Notes: generated from the letters alone by a model not told the origin. Shown: positions 15,601-25,867, counted from the first letter of the stretch. The stretch is 64,000 nt of DNA from Bacillus cereus (GCF_025917685.1 NZ_CP089518.1:659001-723000), one strand, 5' to 3'. Numbers and translations: made by a program.

Positions 15601-16950
15601 TTAAGCTTGTTTTGATTTTGCCGACCCTGTATTTAAAGTAAGGGCAAGGAAGAACATTGCAAGTACACAGGATGCAAGTAATAAGATGAATCCGCCATCC
15701 CATCCGAATGCATCTACGATAAAGCCCATAGCAGCACTAGCAAAAGTAGCTCCGCCTAGGTAACCGAAGAACCCAGTTAAACCAGCGGCAGTTCCAGCAG
15801 CTTTCTTTGGTGCTAAATCAAGAGCGTGTAGACCAATTAACATAACAGGTCCGTAAATTAAAAATCCAATGGAAACAAGTGCGATACTATCAATGATTGG
15901 GTGACCAGCAGGATTTAGCCAGTAAACGAGAACGGCAATGAATACACCGACCATAAATAAAATACCTGCAGGTGCGCGGCGCCCTTTAAATAGTTTATCA
16001 CTCATCCATCCGCAAAGAAGTGTACCTGGAATACCAGCCCATTCATATAGAGCGTAAGCGGTACGTGAGCTACTATGAGTAAAGCTTTTTTCTTCTACTA
16101 AATAAGTAGGAGCCCAGTCTACAACGCCGTAACGTACGAAGTATACAAAAACGTTCGCGATAGCGATGTACCATAAAAATTTATTGTTTAGTACGTATGT
16201 AAATAAAATTTCCTTTACCGAAAGTTCGCGTTCGCGATCTTGTACTTTTTCATCTGATGGATACTCTCCAGTGTGTTCTTCAATAGAAGGTAATCCGCAA
16301 GATTGAGGTGTATCTCTCATTGTAATTAATACATAAATACCAACTAAAATTGAAAGAATACCGGGGAAGTAAAAAATGCTCTTCCAGTCATTTGCGAAGA
16401 AGTATAAGCCTAATGTTACAAGGGAAGGCATAAGCGCTCCGCCGACATTATGAGCGACGTTCCAAATAGACATTTTTGTACCACGTTCACTAATAGAGAA
16501 CCAGTGAACCATCGTACGGCCACATGGAGGCCACCCCATACCTTGCACCCATCCATTTAAAAACTGAAGTACAAACATAAGTATGATGCTCGTTGTAATG
16601 AAAGAAAATGAACCGAAAATAATATTAATGATACCTGATAAAAATAGCCCAGCTGCTAAAAAGTAGCGAGGATTACAACGGTCAGATACGATCCCCATCA
16701 GGAATTTACTTAATCCATAAGCGATAGATACTGCTGAAAGGATAACCCCAAGTTCTCCTTTACTAAAGCCTTGTTCGATTAAGTATGGCATTGCTAGTGA
16801 AAAGTTTTTTCGAACAAAGTAGTAACCTGCATAACCGATGAAGATACCTAAGAATACTTGTAAACGTAATTTACGGTATTCGCTATCAACGCGATCAGCT
16901 GGTAAGCGTTCCGCGTGGGGCGCAGGTTTAAATAATTGTGTGAAAAACAT
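15601..16950 (-). CDS. glpT: Glycerol-3-phosphate:phosphate antiporter (GlpT, MFS)
   Basis: 449 residues with 12 membrane helices. The N-terminus ([12 protein letters not shown], then [31 protein letters not shown], quoted in part) and the segment [25 protein letters not shown] are characteristic of the organophosphate:Pi antiporter family and very close to Bacillus GlpT. It imports glycerol-3-phosphate in exchange for phosphate. GGGAGGA precedes the ATG by 10 nt. A hairpin with a U tract in its leader suggests antitermination control, as known for glp genes regulated by GlpP in B. subtilis. Confidence 0.92.
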   Translation of the reverse strand: MFFTQLFKPAPHAERLPADRVDSEYRKLRLQVFLGIFIGYAGYYFVRKNFSLAMPYLIEQGFSKGELGVILSAVSIAYGLSKFLMGIVSDRCNPRYFLAAGLFLSGIINIIFGSFSFITTSIILMFVLQFLNGWVQGMGWPPCGRTMVHWFSISERGTKMSIWNVAHNVGGALMPSLVTLGLYFFANDWKSIFYFPGILSILVGIYVLITMRDTPQSCGLPSIEEHTGEYPSDEKVQDRERELSVKEILFTYVLNNKFLWYIAIANVFVYFVRYGVVDWAPTYLVEEKSFTHSSSRTAYALYEWAGIPGTLLCGWMSDKLFKGRRAPAGILFMVGVFIAVLVYWLNPAGHPIIDSIALVSIGFLIYGPVMLIGLHALDLAPKKAAGTAAGLTGFFGYLGGATFASAAMGFIVDAFGWDGGFILLLASCVLAMFFLALTLNTGSAKSKQA

Positions 16951-17002
16951 AAAATGAAAATCCTCCCCTAATTAATTCGAAGCGTTTTAAGACAGAGAAT
17001 AC

Positions 17003-17052
17003 AAAAAGGCCATGAAATATAAAAAAGTTCCCCTTTTTTATGATTCATAGCC
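17003..17052 (-). promoter_or_regulatory. Leader terminator of glpT, candidate GlpP antitermination target
   Basis: Read on the minus strand, GGCTATGA pairs with TCATGGCC (7 of 8), enclosing a second stem ATAAAAAAG/CTTTTTTAT, and the structure is followed immediately by TTTTT. It lies about 55 nt before the glpT start. In B. subtilis, glp transcripts including glpT are known to be controlled by GlpP at leader terminators. Confidence 0.6.
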
Positions 17053-17170
17053 GTATACTCCGATTCTCCGTGACTGTCAATATTAACTTCGACGAAAATT
17101 ATACAACTTTGTGACAAAAATGTAAACGTTTTTATAAATAAAGTTGTTGACGTAATTTGTTTGTGGGATT

Positions 17171-17193
17171 AATATTTAAATACGTTAAATATT
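17171..17193. promoter_or_regulatory. Inverted repeat, probable MarR-type operator
   Basis: AATATTTAA and TTAAATATT are perfect 9-bp arms around ATACG. The repeat ends 27 bp before the MarR start codon, the usual position for an autoregulatory MarR site. Confidence 0.7.
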
Positions 17194-17220
17194 TTATTGT
17201 TTAAATAAGAGGTGGATAAC

Positions 17221-17679
17221 ATGCCAAATGATATGACTCATATTGATAAGATTCAAGCTCTTACATTTGCTATAGGAAAGAAAATGCAAACGGAGCTACT
17301 GGAACAAATGCAAGCATCAGGACTTACACCACCACAGTTTTATATTTTGAAGATTTTAGATCATCACGGAGCCTCAAGAGCAACAAAATTAGCGGAGAAA
17401 ATGTACGTGAAACCGAGCGCGATTACAGTAATGATTGATCGTTTAATTGATCATGGGCTAGTAGAGCGTTATCACGACGATAATGATCGCCGTGTTGTTG
17501 TCATTGAGCTAACGAAAAAGGGGAAAGATACAGTAGAAGAGGCGATGGCAGCTCGTAATGAGCATATCGGCAAATACTTTTCACAATTAGAATTACAAGA
17601 GCGAGAAGATTTGTTACGTCTCTTTGAAAAGTTAGAAACAATTATTTGCGGGACACAAGAGAAAAAAGAGAATAAATAA
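17221..17679 (+). CDS. MarR family transcriptional regulator
   Basis: 152 residues from ATG 17221, which has AGAGGTGG 6 nt upstream; a GTG at 17212 lies inside that site. The winged helix-turn-helix (about 45-105) includes ATKLAEKMYVKPSAITVMIDRL and the wing DDNDRRVVVIELTKKG. It precedes a multidrug efflux gene by 19 nt, and a perfect dyad lies in front of it, so it most likely represses the pair and responds to an efflux substrate. Confidence 0.92.
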   Translation: MPNDMTHIDKIQALTFAIGKKMQTELLEQMQASGLTPPQFYILKILDHHGASRATKLAEKMYVKPSAITVMIDRLIDHGLVERYHDDNDRRVVVIELTKKGKDTVEEAMAARNEHIGKYFSQLELQEREDLLRLFEKLETIICGTQEKKENK

Positions 17680-17698
17680 GAGGAATTGAGGAGATTAC

Positions 17699-19312
17699 AT
17701 GGAGCAACAAGAAAATCAGAATAGAAAGTTGTTGTTAGTCGGTTTGGTAATCGCGATGCTATTTGCTGCGTTAGACGGAACAATCGTTGGTACAGCAATG
17801 CCGCGTATCGTAGGTGAACTTGGCGGATTAAGCTTAATGACATGGTTAACAACTGCTTACATGTTAACATCAACGACAGTCGTACCAATTGCAGGTAAAT
17901 TAGCGGATTTACTTGGGCGTCGTAATGTATATATAACAGGATTAGTTATTTTTATGATTGGTTCAGCGTTATGTGGTATGGCAAATGGTATGACAGAATT
18001 AATTATTTTCCGTGGTATTCAAGGTCTTGGTGGCGGTATTATGATGCCAATGGCTATGATTATTATCGGAGATATGTTCACAGGAAAAGAACGTGCGAAA
18101 TGGCAAGGTATTTTTGGAGCTCTATACGGTCTTGCTTCTGTAATTGGACCACAAGTTGGTGGTTGGATTGTAGATGCAGTGAACTGGAGATGGGTATTCT
18201 ACATTAACTTACCAGTTGGTATTTTAGCGACGATCTTTATTGCAATGGGATTAAAATCACATAAACAAACAGGTCCAATTAAAATTGACATCGCTGGAAT
18301 CTTTACGATGATTCTCGGTGTTGTAAGTTTATTACTTGCGTTAACGTTTGGCGGGAAAGATTACGCATGGGATTCTTGGCAAATTATCGGGTTATTCGCA
18401 TTAGCTTTAATTGGTATTGTTAGCTTTATTATTGTTGAAACGAAAGCTGAAGAACCAATTTTACCAATGCATTTCTTTAAAAATCGCACCTTTACAATAC
18501 TGAATGCGATTGGATTCTTTATGAGTATCGGAATGTTTGGAGCTATTATGTTCGTACCGTTCTTCATGCAAGGAATTGTAGGAGTAAGTGCTGCTGAATC
18601 AGGAACGATCATGACACCAATGATGATTACAATGATTGTTATGAGTATTATCGGCGGTCAACTTGTATTAAAAGTCGGTGTGAAACCACAAATTATCACA
18701 GGTATGCTTGTTATGGCTGGTGGATTCTGGTTATTAACAACGATGGATATGCACACAACTAAGCTTACTGCTACTTCTTATATGATGGTTATCGGTTTAG
18801 GAATGGGTCTTGTTATGCCAACATTAACATTGGCGTTACAAGAAAGCTTCCCGAAAAAAGATCTTGGTGTAGTAACATCATCAAGTCAGTTCTTCCGTCA
18901 AATCGGTGGAACATTCGGTATTACAATTTTAGGATCAATTATGAATAACACTTCAGGTACAACATTAACAAATAAATTAGTACCTGTATTAGATACGTTC
19001 CCGAAAGAAGCGGGACAAATGGTAACAAAATTTAAAGATATGATTCATACAGACCCACAAGGTTTATATTCGATGCTCTTTAATCCAGAAGCATTAAAGC
19101 AAATGCCAGAAGCATTCTCTAATAGCATCGTACCAATTTTGAAAAGTTCTTTAGTAGACTCACTTCATACTGTATTCTTAACAGGATTAGTATTTATCAT
19201 AGTAGGTGCAATCTTTACGATTTTCTTACAGAAGATTAAGCTGTCTGATCGTAAAAAAAGTGCTGAAGAGCCTGCTGTAGAAGAGAACGAACGAACTGCA
19301 TCATCTTCGTAA
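17699..19312 (+). CDS. DHA2-type (EmrB/QacA) MFS multidrug efflux transporter
   Basis: 537 residues, 14 predicted membrane helices. Motifs include LDGTIVGTAMPRIVGEL (motif D1 of the 14-helix group) and the RGIQGLGGGIMMPMAMIIIGD segment (quoted in part as GLGGGIMMPMA). It expels cationic or amphipathic compounds using the proton gradient. It is cotranscribed with the MarR gene, a standard regulator/exporter unit. Substrates cannot be deduced. Confidence 0.92.
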   Translation: MEQQENQNRKLLLVGLVIAMLFAALDGTIVGTAMPRIVGELGGLSLMTWLTTAYMLTSTTVVPIAGKLADLLGRRNVYITGLVIFMIGSALCGMANGMTELIIFRGIQGLGGGIMMPMAMIIIGDMFTGKERAKWQGIFGALYGLASVIGPQVGGWIVDAVNWRWVFYINLPVGILATIFIAMGLKSHKQTGPIKIDIAGIFTMILGVVSLLLALTFGGKDYAWDSWQIIGLFALALIGIVSFIIVETKAEEPILPMHFFKNRTFTILNAIGFFMSIGMFGAIMFVPFFMQGIVGVSAAESGTIMTPMMITMIVMSIIGGQLVLKVGVKPQIITGMLVMAGGFWLLTTMDMHTTKLTATSYMMVIGLGMGLVMPTLTLALQESFPKKDLGVVTSSSQFFRQIGGTFGITILGSIMNNTSGTTLTNKLVPVLDTFPKEAGQMVTKFKDMIHTDPQGLYSMLFNPEALKQMPEAFSNSIVPILKSSLVDSLHTVFLTGLVFIIVGAIFTIFLQKIKLSDRKKSAEEPAVEENERTASSS

Positions 19313-19314
19313 TG

Positions 19315-19347
19315 AAAAAGCATCGCCTTATGGCGGTGCTTTTTTTG
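19315..19347 (+). terminator. Intrinsic terminator of the marR-efflux operon
   Basis: AAAAGCATCGCC pairs with GGCGGTGCTTTT (one G-T) and is followed by a T-run. Confidence 0.9.
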
Positions 19348-19381
19348 AGTATAACCTTAAAAGCTTTTTTATGAGAAATGA

Positions 19382-19430
19382 TTGACGTATTTTTAGAAAT
19401 ACGTTATATTATTTTCTGTAAACGGTTACA
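19382..19430 (+). promoter_or_regulatory. rbs promoter with cre/RbsR-type operator
   Basis: TTGACG (19382-19387) and TATATT (19405-19410) are separated by exactly 17 bp. The palindrome TGTAAACGGTTACA at 19417-19430 matches the cre consensus TGWAANCGNTNWCA at every position and would cover the transcription start. It may bind RbsR, CcpA, or both. A second perfect dyad, CGTATTT/AAATACG with a 4-nt spacer (19386-19403), lies between the -35 and -10 boxes. Confidence 0.85.
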
Positions 19431-19450
19431 TGAAATGGAGAGAAAAGAGA

Positions 19451-20422
19451 ATGAGTACGATTAAAGACGTTGCGAAATTAGCGGGAGTATCTGTTGCGAC
19501 CGTTTCCAGAGTGTTAAATAAAAATGGATATGTTCATGAGGATACATTAAAGAAAGTAGAGCGAGCAATTGAAATGCTAGATTATAAGCCTAGTACAGTA
19601 GCGCGTTCTTTATACAATAAAAAATCTCGTTTAATTGGCTTAGTTGTTCCAAATATCGTGAATCCATTCTTTCCGGAAGTTGCACGTGCCGTAGAAGATG
19701 TAGCACATAAGCAAGGTTACACAGTTGTCCTTTGTAACTCTGATGAAAGTTTAGAAAAAGAGAAACAATACATTGACGTACTTAGACAAAATAATGTGGA
19801 TGGGTTTATTGTGGCAACGAATCCACAAAATAGTGTTAATTACATGAATTTGTCTATTCCAGTTGTTGCGATTGACCGTATGTTTAATGAGCGCATTCCT
19901 ACTGTATATGCAGATAACTATGCAGGGAGTCAGGCGGCGACAAAGTTATTAATAGATAAAGGATGTAAACATATTGCACATATTCGCGGACCACGTGATG
20001 TAAGCACAGCCAACGAACGTTTTGAAGGCTTTGTAGACGTTATTACGCAAAATAATCTTTCTTATATGATTGCAGAGAGTACATTCGATCCAGCTAATAG
20101 TGAACAGGTAGCGGTAGAATTATTGGAAGAGTATCCGCATATTGACGGAATTGTTGCTGGGAATGATTTAATTGCAATTGGTATTGTAAAGGCTGCACTT
20201 CAAAAGGGGATTTCTATCCCAGATGATTTACAAATTATCGGATTCGATGGAATTTCTTTAACAGAAATGATGTATCCATCTATTACGACTGTTGCACAGC
20301 CAATATATGAAATGGGGAAAATTGCAACAGAGCTGTTGTTAGAGCAGATGGAAGGAAATGCATTAGAAGAGAAACACTATCGTTTACCGATTGAAATTAT
20401 AGAAAGAAATACAACGAAGTAA
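19451..20422 (+). CDS. rbsR: Ribose operon repressor, LacI family
   Basis: 323 residues from ATG 19451. The N-terminal HTH is TIKDVAKLAGVSVATVSRVLN with the hinge helix YKPSTVARSLYNKKS, followed by a periplasmic-binding-like ligand domain. It is the first gene of rbsRKDACB, and its operator overlaps the promoter. Ligand binding releases repression of ribose uptake. An upstream in-frame ATG (19430) lies within the operator and lacks a ribosome site. Confidence 0.95.
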   Translation: MSTIKDVAKLAGVSVATVSRVLNKNGYVHEDTLKKVERAIEMLDYKPSTVARSLYNKKSRLIGLVVPNIVNPFFPEVARAVEDVAHKQGYTVVLCNSDESLEKEKQYIDVLRQNNVDGFIVATNPQNSVNYMNLSIPVVAIDRMFNERIPTVYADNYAGSQAATKLLIDKGCKHIAHIRGPRDVSTANERFEGFVDVITQNNLSYMIAESTFDPANSEQVAVELLEEYPHIDGIVAGNDLIAIGIVKAALQKGISIPDDLQIIGFDGISLTEMMYPSITTVAQPIYEMGKIATELLLEQMEGNALEEKHYRLPIEIIERNTTK

Positions 20423-20435
20423 GGAGATGAGACAG

Positions 20436-21332
20436 ATGCCGAATATTGCAGTAGTAGGTAGTATTTCAATGGACTTAGTGGCTGTTTCAAAAATACGGCC
20501 GAAAGCAGGAGAAACAGTAATTGGTGAAGCGTTTCATACGATCCCAGGAGGGAAAGGAGCTAACCAAGCAGTTGCAGCAGCTAGATTAGGAGCAAATGTA
20601 GCGATGGTTGGTGCAGTAGGAAATGATGATTATGGAACAGTAGTTAGAAAAAATTTGGAGAACGAACGCGTTTTTATCGACTATGTGGTACCGGTTACAG
20701 ATAGAACGACAGGAATTGCTCATATCATTTTAGCAGAAGAGGACAACAGTATTGTTGTCGTACAAGGAGCAAATGCTCTTGTAAATGAGTCGATTGTAGA
20801 TCGTTCAAAAGACCTTCTTGTAAAAGCTGATATGGTTGTTCTTCAACTAGAGATTCCGCTTGAAACAGTAAAATACGTTCTGTCTATTTGTGAGGAGCAT
20901 AAAATTCCGGTTATGTTGAATCCTGCTCCAGCACAAATCTTATCAGAAGATATTTTAGAAAAGGCGACTTATATTACGCCAAATGAGCATGAGTGTCGCA
21001 TTGTATTAGATGATTTCACATCACCAATTGAAGATCTACTGGCTAAATACCCAAACAAACTACTGATAACAGAAGGTTCTAGCGGTGTTCGTTTCCATAA
21101 TGGTACGGAGATTGTACATGTTCCTAGTATTGCTGTTGATGTAGTAGATACGACTGGAGCTGGTGACACATTTAATGGTGCGTTAGCAGTTGCACTTTCT
21201 GAAGGAGAAACACTTCAAAAAGCAATTCGTTTTGCCAATATTGCTGGTGGCCTTTCTGTAACAAAACTTGGGGCACAAGGCGGTATGCCAACGAGAGATA
21301 GGGTGCGTGAAGTGCAGGTGATTGTCGGATGA
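20436..21332 (+). CDS. rbsK: Ribokinase
   Basis: 298 residues, PfkB family. [18 protein letters not shown] near the N-terminus is the substrate-binding motif, and [12 protein letters not shown] near the C-terminus carries the catalytic Asp and anion hole. It phosphorylates ribose at O5 with ATP. AAGGAG at 20421-20426 fixes the start at 20436 rather than 20427. It overlaps rbsD by 4 bp (ATGA). Confidence 0.96.
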   Translation: MPNIAVVGSISMDLVAVSKIRPKAGETVIGEAFHTIPGGKGANQAVAAARLGANVAMVGAVGNDDYGTVVRKNLENERVFIDYVVPVTDRTTGIAHIILAEEDNSIVVVQGANALVNESIVDRSKDLLVKADMVVLQLEIPLETVKYVLSICEEHKIPVMLNPAPAQILSEDILEKATYITPNEHECRIVLDDFTSPIEDLLAKYPNKLLITEGSSGVRFHNGTEIVHVPSIAVDVVDTTGAGDTFNGALAVALSEGETLQKAIRFANIAGGLSVTKLGAQGGMPTRDRVREVQVIVG

Positions 21333-21724
21333 AAAAGCACGGTGTATTAAATAGCGAAATCGCGGCAGTCCTTGCTTCACTTGGACATACAGATACAATT
21401 GTAATTGCTGATTGCGGATTACCTATTCCTGATGGAGTAAAACGAATTGATTTAGCAGTTGAGATTGGGAAACCTAGTTTTTTAGACGTATTACAAGTAG
21501 TTGCCGATGATATGGCGATTGAAAAAGTGACGTTAGCAGAAGAAGTTATTATGAGTAATGCAGAGGTAAATAAAGAGGTTGAGATGCGTTTAATAGAGCC
21601 GGCATTTGAATATGTGTCTCATAAGGAGTTTAAAGAGCATACAAAGAGAGCGAAGGCGATTATTCGTACAGGAGAAGCAACGCCTTATGCGAATGTTATT
21701 TTACATGCAGGCGTGATTTTTTAA
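21329..21724 (+). CDS. rbsD: D-ribose pyranase
   Basis: 131 residues. The N-terminal segment [20 protein letters not shown] carries the catalytic His in LGHTD, followed by IADCGLPIP. It converts beta-pyranose to beta-furanose ribose, the form used by the kinase. Its ATG overlaps the rbsK stop. Confidence 0.97.
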   Translation: MKKHGVLNSEIAAVLASLGHTDTIVIADCGLPIPDGVKRIDLAVEIGKPSFLDVLQVVADDMAIEKVTLAEEVIMSNAEVNKEVEMRLIEPAFEYVSHKEFKEHTKRAKAIIRTGEATPYANVILHAGVIF

Positions 21725-21742
21725 TAAAGGGATGTGATGAGA

Positions 21743-23227
21743 ATGCATATTGAAATGAAAAACATTTCAAAAGCGTTCAGTGGTAATCCTGTTCTAAAAA
21801 ACGCACAGTTTATGATTGAAACAGGAGAAGTCCATGCATTGATGGGGGAAAACGGAGCGGGGAAATCGACGCTCATGAAGATTTTAACAGGTGTATATAA
21901 AAAAGACAGTGGAACAGTCACGATTGATGGACAAGAAAGAACTTTTAAAAATGCGAAAGAAGCTGAAGAGTATGGTATTGCATTTATCCATCAAGAGTTG
22001 AACATATTACCGAATTTAACGGTAGCTGAAAATATGTTTCTTGGAAAAGAGTTAATGTATGGGAAAACGGGCATTTTACGTACGCGCCAAATGAATGCGA
22101 TTGCCAAGCAACAATTAGCGGATCTTGGTCTACATGTGAGAGGCGCTATGCTAGCAGGTGAATTATCAGTTGGACAACAGCAAATTATTGAAATTGCGAA
22201 AGCATTAATGACAAATGCGAGCGTTATTATTATGGATGAACCTACAGCAGCATTAACAGATCGCGAGATTGAAACGCTGTTTACTGTTATTAATAAATTA
22301 CGTAAAGAGGGCGTTTCGTTCGTTTATATTTCACACCGGATGGAAGAAATTTTTTCAATATGTGATGCTATTACGATTTTGCGTGATGGAGAATATGTAG
22401 GGAAAAGATTAATTCCAGAAACGTCATTTGATGAAGTAGTGAGTATGATGGTGGGCCGCAGTATTGGTGAACGTTATCCAGAGCGTAATAGTCAAATTGG
22501 TGAAGTGATTTTTGAAATGCGTAACGGAACGAAAAAAGGAAAATTTGAAAATGTTTCGTTTCAAGTTAGAAAAGGTGAAATCCTTGGTGTTGCTGGTTTG
22601 ATGGGAGCCGGTCGTACGGATATCATGAAAGCAATATTTGGATATGAACCGCTCGATTCAGGACAAATTTTTATGAATGGACAAGAAGTGAAAATTGATA
22701 GTCCAATTGATGCAATTAGACAACGAATTGCTTTTATTACAGAGGATAGAAAATCAGAAGGGCTTGTGTTAGATTTTTCTATCCGTGAAAATTTAGCATT
22801 ACCAAACTTAGAAAGTCTTTCAAAGGGGAGCGTTGTTAATAAAGGTTTAGAACAGCAATTTACAGAGGATATGATGAAGCTCCTTAATGTGAAAGCAGCA
22901 AACGGAGAGCAATCTGTAAAATCTCTTTCTGGTGGAAATCAGCAAAAGATTGTAATTGCAAAATGGCTAGGTATTCATCCGCAGTTACTCATTTTAGATG
23001 AGCCAACAAGAGGTGTAGATGTTGGAGCTAAAAAAGAAATTTACTCTATTATGAATAAGCTTACCGAGCAAGGTGATGCCGTTATTATGGTATCGTCTGA
23101 GCTTCCAGAAGTTTTAGGAATGAGTGATCGTGTTCTTGTCATTCATGAAGGGAAAATCGGTGGTATTTTAGAGAAAGATCAGGCATCGCAAGAGTCTATT
23201 ATGGCACTAGCTACAGGGGGAGAGTAA
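21743..23227 (+). CDS. rbsA: Ribose ABC importer ATPase
   Basis: 494 residues with two ABC domains in tandem. The first has Walker [10 protein letters not shown], signature [15 protein letters not shown] and Walker [12 protein letters not shown]. The second has a divergent Walker A (GLMGAGRTD) with signature [15 protein letters not shown], which is the rule for sugar ATPases of this type. I choose ATG 21743 ([12 protein letters not shown]) with AAGGGA at 21727-21732; the GTG and ATG at 21734-21739 are too close to that site. Confidence 0.96.
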   Translation: MHIEMKNISKAFSGNPVLKNAQFMIETGEVHALMGENGAGKSTLMKILTGVYKKDSGTVTIDGQERTFKNAKEAEEYGIAFIHQELNILPNLTVAENMFLGKELMYGKTGILRTRQMNAIAKQQLADLGLHVRGAMLAGELSVGQQQIIEIAKALMTNASVIIMDEPTAALTDREIETLFTVINKLRKEGVSFVYISHRMEEIFSICDAITILRDGEYVGKRLIPETSFDEVVSMMVGRSIGERYPERNSQIGEVIFEMRNGTKKGKFENVSFQVRKGEILGVAGLMGAGRTDIMKAIFGYEPLDSGQIFMNGQEVKIDSPIDAIRQRIAFITEDRKSEGLVLDFSIRENLALPNLESLSKGSVVNKGLEQQFTEDMMKLLNVKAANGEQSVKSLSGGNQQKIVIAKWLGIHPQLLILDEPTRGVDVGAKKEIYSIMNKLTEQGDAVIMVSSELPEVLGMSDRVLVIHEGKIGGILEKDQASQESIMALATGGE

Positions 23228-23230
23228 GAT

Positions 23231-24166
23231 ATGGCTAAGAAGGGGAATGTATTACAACAACTTGGTTCTTTAATTGGATTAGTATTAATTATCGTGGTAA
23301 TTACAGCTTTAAATCCAGCATTTATTGAAATTCCAAATTTATTTAATATACTGCGCCAAGTATCGATTAATGCACTCATTGCATTTGGAATGACCTTCGT
23401 TATTTTAACAGGGGGTATTGACTTATCGGTAGGTTCTATTTTAGCATTATCAAGTGCACTTGTTGCTGGAATGATGGCAAGTGGCATGGATCCGTTCCTT
23501 GCAATGGCAGTTGGATTATTAGCAGGTCTTGTAATGGGTATTGTAAACGGTATCATTATTGCGAAGGGAAAAGTAGCTCCGTTTATTGCGACTTTAGCAA
23601 CAATGACTATTTTTCGCGGGTTGACGCTTGTTTATATGGACGGACGTCCGATCACTGGTCTTGGTGATCATTTAATGTTCCAAATGTTTGGCCGTGGTTA
23701 TTTCCTTGGTATTCCTGTGCCAGCCGTTACAATGATGATCGCTTTTGCAGTACTGTACTTTATTTTAAAGAAAACAACGTTTGGTCGCCGTACGTTTGCT
23801 ATTGGTGGAAATGAAGAAGCGGCAGCTTTATCAGGTATTAATGTTACGAGAATTAAAGTAATGATTTACGGTCTTTCCGGAATTTTGGCAGCGCTTGCAG
23901 GTATTGTCTTAACATCAAGGTTAGATTCTGCACAGCCGACTGCTGGTACTTCTTACGAATTAGATGCAATTGCTGCAGTTGTGTTAGGAGGAACGAGCCT
24001 TTCTGGCGGAAGAGGATGGATTGTTGGTACATTCATCGGTGTGCTTATTATTGGTGTACTAAATAACGGTTTAAATTTATTAGGTGTATCTTCTTTCTTC
24101 CAACAAGTTGTAAAAGGACTTGTAATTTTACTAGCTGTACTAATTGATCGTCGAAAAGAAGCGTAA
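23231..24166 (+). CDS. rbsC: Ribose ABC importer permease
   Basis: 311 residues, hydrophobic, of the BPD_transp_2 family. Recognisable segments are AFGMTFVILTGGIDLSVGSI and DAIAAVVLGGTSLSGGRGWI, both strongly conserved in RbsC. It begins 3 nt after rbsA and overlaps the ribosome binding region of rbsB. Confidence 0.96.
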   Translation: MAKKGNVLQQLGSLIGLVLIIVVITALNPAFIEIPNLFNILRQVSINALIAFGMTFVILTGGIDLSVGSILALSSALVAGMMASGMDPFLAMAVGLLAGLVMGIVNGIIIAKGKVAPFIATLATMTIFRGLTLVYMDGRPITGLGDHLMFQMFGRGYFLGIPVPAVTMMIAFAVLYFILKKTTFGRRTFAIGGNEEAAALSGINVTRIKVMIYGLSGILAALAGIVLTSRLDSAQPTAGTSYELDAIAAVVLGGTSLSGGRGWIVGTFIGVLIIGVLNNGLNLLGVSSFFQQVVKGLVILLAVLIDRRKEA

Positions 24167-24180
24167 TGGAGGGGCAATTC

Positions 24181-25104
24181 ATGAAAAAATGGTTACTGAT
24201 ACTCGTTGCATGCATCATGGTAGTTACTGCTGGTTGTTCAATGGAACCACCAGAATGGGCAAAGGATTCTAGCGATAAAGGTCGAAATAAAACTATTAAA
24301 GTTGGATTTTCTGTTTCAACTTTAAATAACCCATTTTTCGTCACGTTGAAAAAAGGTGCAGAAAAGAAAGCAAAAGATAGCGGCATTGAATTAATTGCTG
24401 TTGATGCACAAAATGATGCAGCGAAGCAAACAAACGATGTTGAAGATTTAATTCAAAAAGGTGTCGATGTAGTTGTTATTAATCCAACCGATTCAGATGC
24501 TGTTGCTTCAGCGGTAAGTGCAGCTAATGCAGCCAATGTTCCTGTTATTACAGTAGACCGAGTTGCGAATTCAGGTAAAGTTGTTTCTCATATTGCTTCC
24601 AACAATGTAGAAGGTGGTCAAATGGCTAGTGATTACATTCGGGAATTAGTTGGTGAAGGAACAAATGTTGCTGAGTTAGAAGGAATCCCTGGATCGTCTG
24701 CTGCTCGTGAGCGTGGGAAAGGATTCCATAACGTAGCTGATAAGTCTTTAAAAGTAGTAGCAAAACAAGCAGCTGATTTCGATCGTGCAAAAGGATTATC
24801 CGTTATGGAAAATATTTTGCAAGCAAATAGCGATATAAAAGCAGTGTTTGCTCATAACGATGAAATGGCATTAGGCGCACTCGAGGCATTGAAATCTGCT
24901 GGTAAAACAGATGTGGTTGTTGTTGGATTTGATGCAACAGACGATGCTGTAAAAGCGGTTAAAGATGGGCGCATGGCAGCAACAGTCGCTCAAAAACCGG
25001 AATTAATCGGAGAGAAGGCGATGGAAGCAGCGAAAGAGATAACACAAGGTAAAAAGGTGGACAAATTTATTCCGATTGAATTAGAGCTTATTAAGAAAAA
25101 ATAA
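24181..25104 (+). CDS. rbsB: Ribose-binding lipoprotein
   Basis: 307 residues from ATG 24181, with GGAGGGG 7 nt upstream. The lipobox VTAGC gives a lipid-anchored binding protein as expected in Gram-positives, and the peripla_BP_4 body begins IKVGFSVSTLNNPFFVTLKKG with ligand-contact segments AVDAQNDAAKQ and VFAHNDEMALGA. It delivers ribose to RbsAC. Confidence 0.96.
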   Translation: MKKWLLILVACIMVVTAGCSMEPPEWAKDSSDKGRNKTIKVGFSVSTLNNPFFVTLKKGAEKKAKDSGIELIAVDAQNDAAKQTNDVEDLIQKGVDVVVINPTDSDAVASAVSAANAANVPVITVDRVANSGKVVSHIASNNVEGGQMASDYIRELVGEGTNVAELEGIPGSSAARERGKGFHNVADKSLKVVAKQAADFDRAKGLSVMENILQANSDIKAVFAHNDEMALGALEALKSAGKTDVVVVGFDATDDAVKAVKDGRMAATVAQKPELIGEKAMEAAKEITQGKKVDKFIPIELELIKKK

Positions 25105-25142
25105 ATAAATATAAAATGAAAATTAGGAAGGAAGAATAACAA

Positions 25143-25790
25143 ATGAAATTTTTTATTGATACAGCAAACATTAACGAAATTAAAGAGGCAAATGCATTAG
25201 GTGTAGTAGCTGGAGTAACGACAAATCCATCACTTGTAGCAAAAGAAGGCGTAGATTTCCATGAGCGTATTCGTGAAATTTGCAGCTTTATTGAAGGACC
25301 TGTAAGCGCAGAAGTAATTAGCTTAGAAGCTGATAAAATGATTGAAGAAGGAAAAGAGTTAGCAAAAATCGCTCCAAACGTTGTTGTAAAAGTTCCAATG
25401 ACAACAGAAGGTTTAAAAGCAGTAAAAGCATTCTCAGATTTAGGAATTCGTACGAACGTTACATTAGTATTCTCAGCAGTTCAAGCATTACTTGCAGCTC
25501 GCGCTGGTGCGACATACGTTTCACCGTTCTTAGGTCGCCTAGATGATATCGGTCATAACGGTATGGACTTAATTCGCCAAATCGCAGAAATCTTTGCAAT
25601 TCACGGCATTGAAACAGAAATCATTGCAGCATCTGTACGTCACAGTGTTCACGTAACAGACGCAGCATTAAACGGTGCACATATTGCAACAATCCCAGCA
25701 AACGTAATTGCTTCATTAGTGAAGCACCCATTAACAGATCAAGGAATTGAGAAATTCTTAGCTGATTGGGAGAAAACACAAGAGAAATAA
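25143..25790 (+). CDS. fsa: Transaldolase / fructose-6-phosphate aldolase family protein
   Basis: 215 residues, small single-domain TalC/FSA subfamily. Schiff-base Lys83 is in VVKVPMT, and [11 protein letters not shown] and [11 protein letters not shown] are conserved. It transfers dihydroxyacetone units in the pentose phosphate pathway, or acts as an aldolase; the subfamily contains both activities and sequence alone does not separate them. It follows rbsB by 38 nt without a terminator and ends with a strong one, so it is probably the last gene of the rbs transcript, which makes metabolic sense for ribose use. Confidence 0.9.
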   Translation: MKFFIDTANINEIKEANALGVVAGVTTNPSLVAKEGVDFHERIREICSFIEGPVSAEVISLEADKMIEEGKELAKIAPNVVVKVPMTTEGLKAVKAFSDLGIRTNVTLVFSAVQALLAARAGATYVSPFLGRLDDIGHNGMDLIRQIAEIFAIHGIETEIIAASVRHSVHVTDAALNGAHIATIPANVIASLVKHPLTDQGIEKFLADWEKTQEK

Positions 25791-25799
25791 TAGAAAATC

Positions 25800-25838
25800 A
25801 AGAATCCTAGTTTAATTGACTAGGGTTCTTTTTTTTAT
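25800..25838 (+). terminator. Intrinsic terminator of the rbs operon
   Basis: AGAATCCTAG pairs with CTAGGGTTCT, followed by eight T. Confidence 0.93.
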
Positions 25839-25851
25839 TTGAAGGAATTTT

Positions 25852-25867
25852 CATGCAATTTTGCATA
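25852..25867. promoter_or_regulatory. PlcR-box-like palindrome upstream of inhA2
   Basis: CATGCAATTTTGCATA matches the PlcR consensus TATGNANNNNTNCATA at every position except the first. It lies about 395 bp before the inhA2 start. inhA2 is known as a PlcR-regulon gene. Confidence 0.65.

Noticed and set aside
17121..17134. cre site TGTAAACGTTTTTA between glpT and marR
   Set aside because: Fails the consensus at a key position (C to T near the end) and the right half is not symmetric. Kept only as a weak possibility.
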